From assembly GCA_035235625.1 (NCBI GenBank), contig CP141145.1, forward strand, positions 9,114,001 to 9,178,000: a stretch of 64,000 bases of DNA, in the 5' to 3' direction. Positions 56,801 to 64,000 of this stretch are shown here, piece by piece. The notes beneath the pieces are model-generated. The model made no database searches. It had not been told where the DNA came from and saw nothing but the letters and a program-made list of their open reading frames with translations. The DNA is from Saururus chinensis. Lineage: Eukaryota > Streptophyta > Magnoliopsida > Piperales > Saururaceae. Made by a program: the position numbers and the translations under genes. Numbering within the stretch: position 1 is the stretch's first letter; each line of letters begins with the position of its first letter.

Positions 56801-59800
56801 GTAAAGAAATCGTTATATTGTTTAAAGTTTAGATAACCCTCTTATTCATTTATTACATTAATAATAAGAAATCAAATGGACAAAGTGATTCCATAATTTT
56901 ACCGTTCTTCCTAAACTTATATAATTTCATTTGTTTAAGTAGATTTAGAACAAAGAAACAAAGCTCATCATGAAGGCGTTTCTAATTATATTAAATAAAT
57001 ACGTATTTATTTGCTAAGTTTACAAAAATGAATTAAATACACTAAATGAATAACTAATCAAATCACTTTTGGTTAAGTTATATCCTTCTAATCGATTAAA
57101 ACCTAAGTTTGTTAAGAATGTACACCAATAATTATATTTGAACTTTAGAGAGTCCTCCCCTTAATTTGTTATGTCCGTAATAACGAAAGACATGGACAAA
57201 GTGATATCACAATTTAACTGATCTTCCTTAACATATATTATTTTAATCGCTTAACTAAATTTAGAACAAAGTACGAAAGCTCATCACGATTGTGTATTTA
57301 ATTATTTTAAATAAATATATTCTCATTTGCTAAGTTTATAAAAATGAATCAAATGCACTAAACAATGAACCAATTAGACAACTTTTGGTCAAGTTATATC
57401 CTTTTAATATATCAAAATTACAGTTCGTGAAGAAAGTGCACAAATCCTTATATCACTGAAAGTTTATATAGACCACTCAATCATTTGTTATGTTTGTAAT
57501 AATGAATCAAATGGACAAAGTAATTTCACAATTTGACCATTCTCCCTTAACTTATACAATTTAATTCGTTTAACTAGATTTTGAACAAAGCACCAAAGGT
57601 TGTGATAAATGTGTATTTAATTTTTTTAAATAAAAATGTACTCATTTGCTAGATTCATAAAATTGAATCAAACGTACTAAATGACTAACCAATCAGACCA
57701 CTTTTGTTTATGTTATATCTGTTTAATTAATTAAAACCTAAGTTTGTTAAGAATATGTACAAATCATTATATCATCTAAAGTTTAAAAGCACCTCCCATT
57801 CATTTTTTACATTAACAATAATGAATCAAATTGACAAATTGATACAACAATTTGACCAATCTTCCTTAACTAATATGATTTTATTCTCTTAACTAGAATT
57901 AAACACAAAGCACCAAAGCTAGCCATGAATGTTACATCCTTTTAATAGATTAAAACCGAAGTTCGTAAAGAATATTCATAAATATTTATATCATTTACAG
58001 TTTACATACCTCTCAATGATTTGTTGCGTTCATAATAATGAATCAAATAGACAAAGTTAAACCACAAAGTGACCATTCTTTCTTAACTTATATAATTTAA
58101 TTCGCTTAGTATGATTTAGAACAAAGCACTAAAGCTCTTCCCAAATGTGTAATTAATTATTTTATATTAATACAACTTAGTTGCTAGGTTCTTAAGAATA
58201 AAGCAAACACAGTAAACGACGAACCTATCGGACCACTTTTAGTCAAGTTATATTCTTTTAATCGATTAAAATCGAAGTTCATTAAGAATGTGGACAAATC
58301 ATTATATCATTTAAAGTTTAAATAGACCTCTAATTCATTTGTTACGTTGGTAATAACAAATTAAATGGATAAATTTAGACAACAATTTGACCATTCTTCC
58401 TTAAATTATACAATTTCATTAACTTAACTAGATTTAGAACAAAACACCGAAGCTTGCCACCAATGTGTATTTAATTATTTTAAATAAATATGTACTTATT
58501 TGCTATGTTTGTAAGAAAAAAAATACACTAAACGATGAACCAATCGGACAACTTTTGGTCTAATTATATCATTTTATTCGATATAAAATAAAGTTTCTTA
58601 AGAATGTGCACAAATTGTTATATCATGTAATGTTTAAAGATACCTCCTATTCATATGCTATGTTCATAATAACTAATCAAATGGACAAAGTGATACCATA
58701 ATTTGAGTGTTCTTCCTTAACATATAATTTTATTCGCTTAACTAGATTTAGAAGAAAGCACCAAAGCTCGTCACGATGGTGTATTTAACTGTTTTAAATA
58801 AATACATACTTATTTGCTACATTCAAAAGAATGAACCAAATGCACCAAACAATTCTAATCAAACACTTTTGGTGAAGTTATATCATTTTAGTTGATTAAA
58901 AACTATGTTTGTGAAGAATACACACCAATCGTTATATCGTTTAAAGTTGAAAGAGGCCTCCCATTCGCAACAAATGAAATATACAAATTGATACCACAAT
59001 TTAACTGATCTTCCTTAAATTATATGATTTCATTCGCTTAATTTGATTTAGAAAAAAACACCAAAGCTCATCACGAATGTATATTTTATTCTTTTAAATA
59101 AATACATGCTCATTTACTATGTTTATAAAGACAAATCAAATGCACTAAATGATGGACCAATTCCACCACTTTTGGTATAATTATATCTTTTTAATCAAAT
59201 AAAACTAAAGTTCATTAAAAATATATACAAATTGTAATATCGTTTAAATTATAAAGAGACCTTTCATTAATTTGTTACGTTCAAAATAATGAATCAAATA
59301 GACAAAATGGTACCACAATTTAACCGTTCTTCTATAAATAATATTATTTCATACACTTAACAAGATTTAAAACAAAGCACTACAGCTGAACCTGAATGTG
59401 TATTTAATTATTTTAAATAAATTTGAACTCATTTTCTAGGTTCATAAGAATGAATCAAATGCATTAAATGATGAACCAATTAGACTATATCCTTTTAATC
59501 AATTAAAACCAAAGTTTGTTATGAATGTGAACAATTCGTTATATTGTTTAAAGTTTAAAGTAACCTCCCATTCATTTTTTAGGTTAGTTATAACAAATAA
59601 AATAGACAAAGTGATACCATAATTTGATTGTTCTTTCTTAACTTATATGATTTTAATCACTTAACTAGATTTAGAAGAAAGCACCAAAGCTCATCACGAA
59701 TGTGGATTTAATTTTTAAATAAAAACGTACTCATTTGCTATGTTCATAAGAATGAATCAAACACATTAAACGATGAACCAATCGGACCACAAGTGGTCAC

Positions 59801-62800
59801 GTTATATCCTTTTAATCGGTTAAAATCAAATTTTGTTAGGAATGTGCACAAATCGATATATTGTTTAAAGTTTAAAGTAACCTCCCATTCTTTTGTTACA
59901 TTTGTAATAACGAATTAAATGGACAATGTGATACTACGATTTGATGGTTCTTCCTTGTCTTTCATAATTTCTTTCGCTTAAATAGATTTAAAAAAAAAGC
60001 ACCAAAGCTCGTAATGAATTTGTAATTAATTGTTTTAAATAAATACATATTTATTTACTAAGTTCATAAGAATGTATCAAACATACTAAACGATGAACCA
60101 ATTAGACTACTTTTAGTGAAGATATCCTTTTAATTGATTAAAACAAAAGTTTGCTAAGAACGTGCACAAATTGTTACATCATTAAAAGTTTTAAGAGACC
60201 TCATATTGATTTGTTACGTTCGTAATAACGAATTAAATGGACAAGGTGATACCACAAATTGACCATTCTTCCTTAACCTACATGATTTCATTTGCAGTAA
60301 TAGATTTAAAACAAAGAACCAAAGCTCATCATTAAAATGTATTTAATTATTTTGAAAAAATATATACTTATTTTCTATGTTTGAAATAAAAAATGGAAAG
60401 CGCTACAAAATGAACCAATCTGACTACTTTTGGTCTAATTATATTGTTATAATCGATTAAAACTAAAGCTTGTTAAGAATGTGCTCAAATCGTTATATCA
60501 TTAAATGTTTAAAGATACCTCCTATTCACATGCAAAGTTCGTATTAACTAATTAAATGCATAATGTGATCCCATAATTTGACTGTTCTTCCTTAACATAA
60601 GATATCATTCGCTTAACTAGATTTAGAACAAAGCATCAAAGCTCGTCATGAATATGCATTTAAATTTTTAAGTAAATATGTACTCCTTTGTTAAGTTTGT
60701 AAAAATGAATTAAACACACTAAACAATGAACCAATCGTACCAATTTTGGTGAAGTTATAACCATTTAATCAATTAAAACGGAAGTTCGTTAAGAATGTGT
60801 ACAAAATCATTATATCTTTTAAAGTTTAATGTAACTGCCCATTCATTTAGTACATTCGTTAAAATGAATCAAATAGACAAAGTGATACCAATATTTAATT
60901 GTTCATCATTAATTTACAAGATCTCATTCGCTTAACTATATTTAGAAAAAAAGCACCGAAGCTCGTCTAGAATGTTATTTAATTTTTTAAATAAAAACAT
61001 AGTCAATTGCTTAGTTTGTAAGAATGAATCAAATACACTAAATGGCAAACCAATCAGACCGCTTTTGGTAACTTTATATCCTTTTAATCGATTAAAACAA
61101 AAGTTTGTTAATAATGTACATAAAATAGTATATTGTTTAATGTTTAAAGTAACCTCCCATTCATTTGTTATGTTCATAATATTTAATTAAATGAACAATG
61201 TTATACAACCATTTGATCGTTCTTCCTAAACTTATATGAATTCATTCGCTTAAATAGATTTAGAACAAAACACCAATGCTATGTATTTAATTCTTTTCAA
61301 TAAATACATACTCATTTGTTAAGTTCATAAGAATGAATCCAATGTACTAAACGATGAATCAATTGGACTACTTTTTTACTAATTATATCGTTATAATAGA
61401 TTAAAACCGAAGTTCGTTAAGAATGTGCACAAATTGTTATATTATTTAATGTTTAAAGATACCTCTTATCCACTTGTTAAGTTCGTAATAACTAATTAAA
61501 TATACAAAGTGATACCATAATTTGGCTATTCTAACCTAACATATGATTTTAATCACTTAAATAGATTTAGAACAAAGCACAAAAGCTCATCCCAAATGTG
61601 CATTTAATTTTTTAAATAAATGTGTACTCATTTTCTAAGTTTGTAAGAATTAATCAAATGCACTAAATGATGAATGAATTTGGACCACTTTTGGTCAAGT
61701 TATATCCATTTAATCAATTAAAACCAAAGTTCGGTAAGAATATAGAGAAATCGTTATATCATTTAAAGTTGAAAGTAACCTCCCATTCATTTGTTAGGCT
61801 AGTTATAACGAATCAAATTGACAAAGTGATACCATAATTTCACTACTCTTTCTTAACTTATATGATTTCATTTACTTAATTAGATTTAGAAGAAAACACC
61901 AAAGCTTGTCACAAATGTGCATATAACTTTTAAATATAAACACACTCATTTGTTAAGTTTGTAAGAATGAATCAAACACACCAAATGATAAACCAATCAG
62001 ACCACTTTTAGGCACATTATATCCTTTTAATTGAGTAAAACTAAACTTTGTTAAGAATTAGTACAAATCGTTATAACGTTTAAAGTTTAAAGTAACCTCC
62101 CATTCGTGTGTTACGTTCGTAATAACTAATTAAATGGACAATGTGATACTACAATTTGATGTTCTTCCTTGACTTATATGATTTCTTTAGCTTAAATAGA
62201 TTTAGAAAAAGGCACCAAAGCTCGTAACGAATTTGTAATTAATTGTTTTAAATAAATACATATTTATTTACTAAGTTCATAAGAATGTATCAAACACACT
62301 AAATGATGAACCAATCGGACTACTTTTAGTGAAGATATCCTTTTAATTGATTAAAATTGAAGTTCGTTAAGAACATGTACAATTTGTTATATGATTTAAA
62401 GTTTAAAGAGACTTCCTATTCATTTGTTATGTTCGAAATAACAAATTAAATGGACAAGGTGATACCACAATTTGACCGTTCTTCCTTAACTTATATAATT
62501 TTATTCACTTAAATAGATTTAGAACAAAGCACCAAAGCTCGTTATGAATGTGTATTTTATTATTTTAAATAAATATACACACATTTGCTAAGTATGTAAG
62601 AATGAATGAAGCATAGCAAACGACAAACTAATCGGACTACTTTTGGTGAAGATATCATTTTATCTTATTAAAATTGAAGTTTGTTAAGAATGTACAAAAC
62701 TCGTTATATCATCTAGAGTTTAAAGAGGCCTCCTATTCATTTTTAATATTTGTATTAATGAATTAAATGGACAAAGTGATATCGTAATTGGACCGTTCTT

Positions 62801-64000
62801 CCTTAACTTAACTTGATTTAGAATAGAGTATAAAGCACTGAAGCTCGTCATGAATATACATTTAATTGCTTTAAATAAAAATATAGTCACTTGCTATGTT
62901 TATAAGAATGAATCAAATGTACTAATCGATGAACAAATTAGACAATTTTTGGTCAAGTTATATCCTTTTAATCAATTAAAACTGAAGTAAGATAAGAATA
63001 TGCACAAATTATTATATTGTTTAAAGTTTAAAGAGAGCTCTCATTCATTTGTTGCGTTTGTAATAACAAATCAAATGGACCAAGTGATACCAAAATTTTA
63101 TAGTTCTTCCTTAACTTATATGATTTTATTCGCTTAATTAAATTTAGAGGAAAGCACTAAAGCTTGTCTGAAGGTGTATTTAATTGTATTAAATAAATAC
63201 TTACTCATTTACTAAGTTTGTAAAAATAAATCAAATACACTAAACGATGAACCAATCGGATCACTTTTGGTCTATTTATATCCTTGTAATCAAATAAAAC
63301 AGAAGCTCATTAAGAAAATGTACAAATCGTCATATCATTTAAAGTTTAAAGAGACCTATCACTCATTAGTTATGTTCGTAATAATGATTCAAATAGGCAA
63401 AGTGATACCACAATTTAATTGTTCTTCCTTAACTTATATTATTTCATTCTTTTAAGATTTAGAATCAAATACCATAGCTTAATATGAATGTGTATTTAAT
63501 TATTTTAAATAAATACATACTCATTTTCTTGGTTCGTAAGAATGAATCAAACGTACTGAACGATGAACCAATCGGACAACTTTTGGTCATGTTATATCCT
63601 TTTTATCGATTAAAACCGTTCATTAAGAATGTGCATAAATCATTATACTGTTTAATGTTTAAAGTAACCTCCCCTTTATTTTTTACGTTCGTAATAACGA
63701 ATCATATGGATAAAGTGATATAACAATTTGATTGTTCTTCTTTAACATATATGATTTCATTCCCTTAACTAGATTTATAATAAAGCACGAAAGCTAATCA
63801 CAAACGTGGATTTAATTGTTATAAATAAATCCTTACTCAATTGTTAAGATCATATTAATGAATCAAATGCATTAAACTATGAGCCAATTTGACAACTTTT
63901 AATTAAATTATATCCTTCTAATCAATTAAAACCGAAGTAAGTTAAGAATGTGCACAAATTGTTATATAATTTAAAGTTTAAAGAGGCCTCCCATTAATTT
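53811..64000 (+). repeat. 320-bp satellite array, block 9
   Basis: The longest uninterrupted block, about 32 monomers, running off the window. Monomers near 60025 and 62235 (2210 bp apart, seven monomers) share GTAATTAATTGTTTTAAATA, AAGAATGTATCAAACA and TAGTGAAGATATCC. The pair 60654 / 61600 repeats the 44402 / 45353 pair. The monomer near 63850 with CATTAAACTATGA and TTTGACAACTTTTAA matches one near 47390. No gene or transposon is seen in these 10 kb. Confidence 0.97.

Noticed and set aside
53811..64000. Search for genes or viral insertions in the last 10 kb
   Set aside because: Every part can be placed in the 320-bp monomer. Open frames such as 54050-54304, 60932-61177 and 63484-63723 are monomer frames in both orientations.

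Overview
The window is non-genic heterochromatin from a flowering plant. Evidence for a plant is a nuclear fragment of plastid clpP, long-LTR retrotransposon families beginning TGTAAC, a Mutator-like (MULE) element carrying a decayed MURA transposase end, and a PIF/Harbinger-like element. I see no intact protein-coding gene, tRNA or rRNA; nearly every open frame is a chance product of repeats. The species cannot be named from this sequence.

The ground substance is one AT-rich tandem satellite with a monomer of about 320 bp. By my count it fills about 31 kb (roughly 95 monomers), broken into nine blocks: about 5695-11350, 14189-15850, 19391-22041, 24862-28697, 30416-31235, 37119-38037, 38328-38960, 44083-48637 and 53811-64000. 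Shared monomer variants and shared deletions show longer-period order: roughly 4.4-5.5 kb on the left side, and about 1.89 kb (six monomers) on the right.

Into this array have jumped: (A) a 2.8 kb LTR family, TGTAACACCCC-, at 1-5694 (partial), 11351-14188 and 22042-24861; (B) a 3.5-3.9 kb LTR family, with a TGTAACG-like start and GGGTCGTGACA-like end, at 15851-19390, 40066-44004 and 48638-53810; (C) a 3.26 kb LTR nested in the first A copy at 823-4085; a 1.72 kb PIF/Harbinger-like element at 28698-30415 with a GATAC-rich foldback element inside it; and a 5.9 kb MULE at 31236-37118. Target-site duplications can be read for most of them because the satellite resumes exactly where it broke off. 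All LTR elements but one (48638-53810) are solo LTRs or fragments, so LTR-LTR recombination has been efficient here. The single two-LTR element has only 467 bp between its LTRs and no coding capacity.

Other items are a clpP-derived plastid insertion (about 38038-38327), a second, degenerate tandem repeat of about 80 bp (38960-40065, continued at 44010-44083), a 46-bp minisatellite carried inside the A and B LTRs, and a tandem pair of 28-bp near-palindromes at 30108-30164. The window is best read as a record of satellite amplification, repeated insertion and recombination rather than as genes working together.
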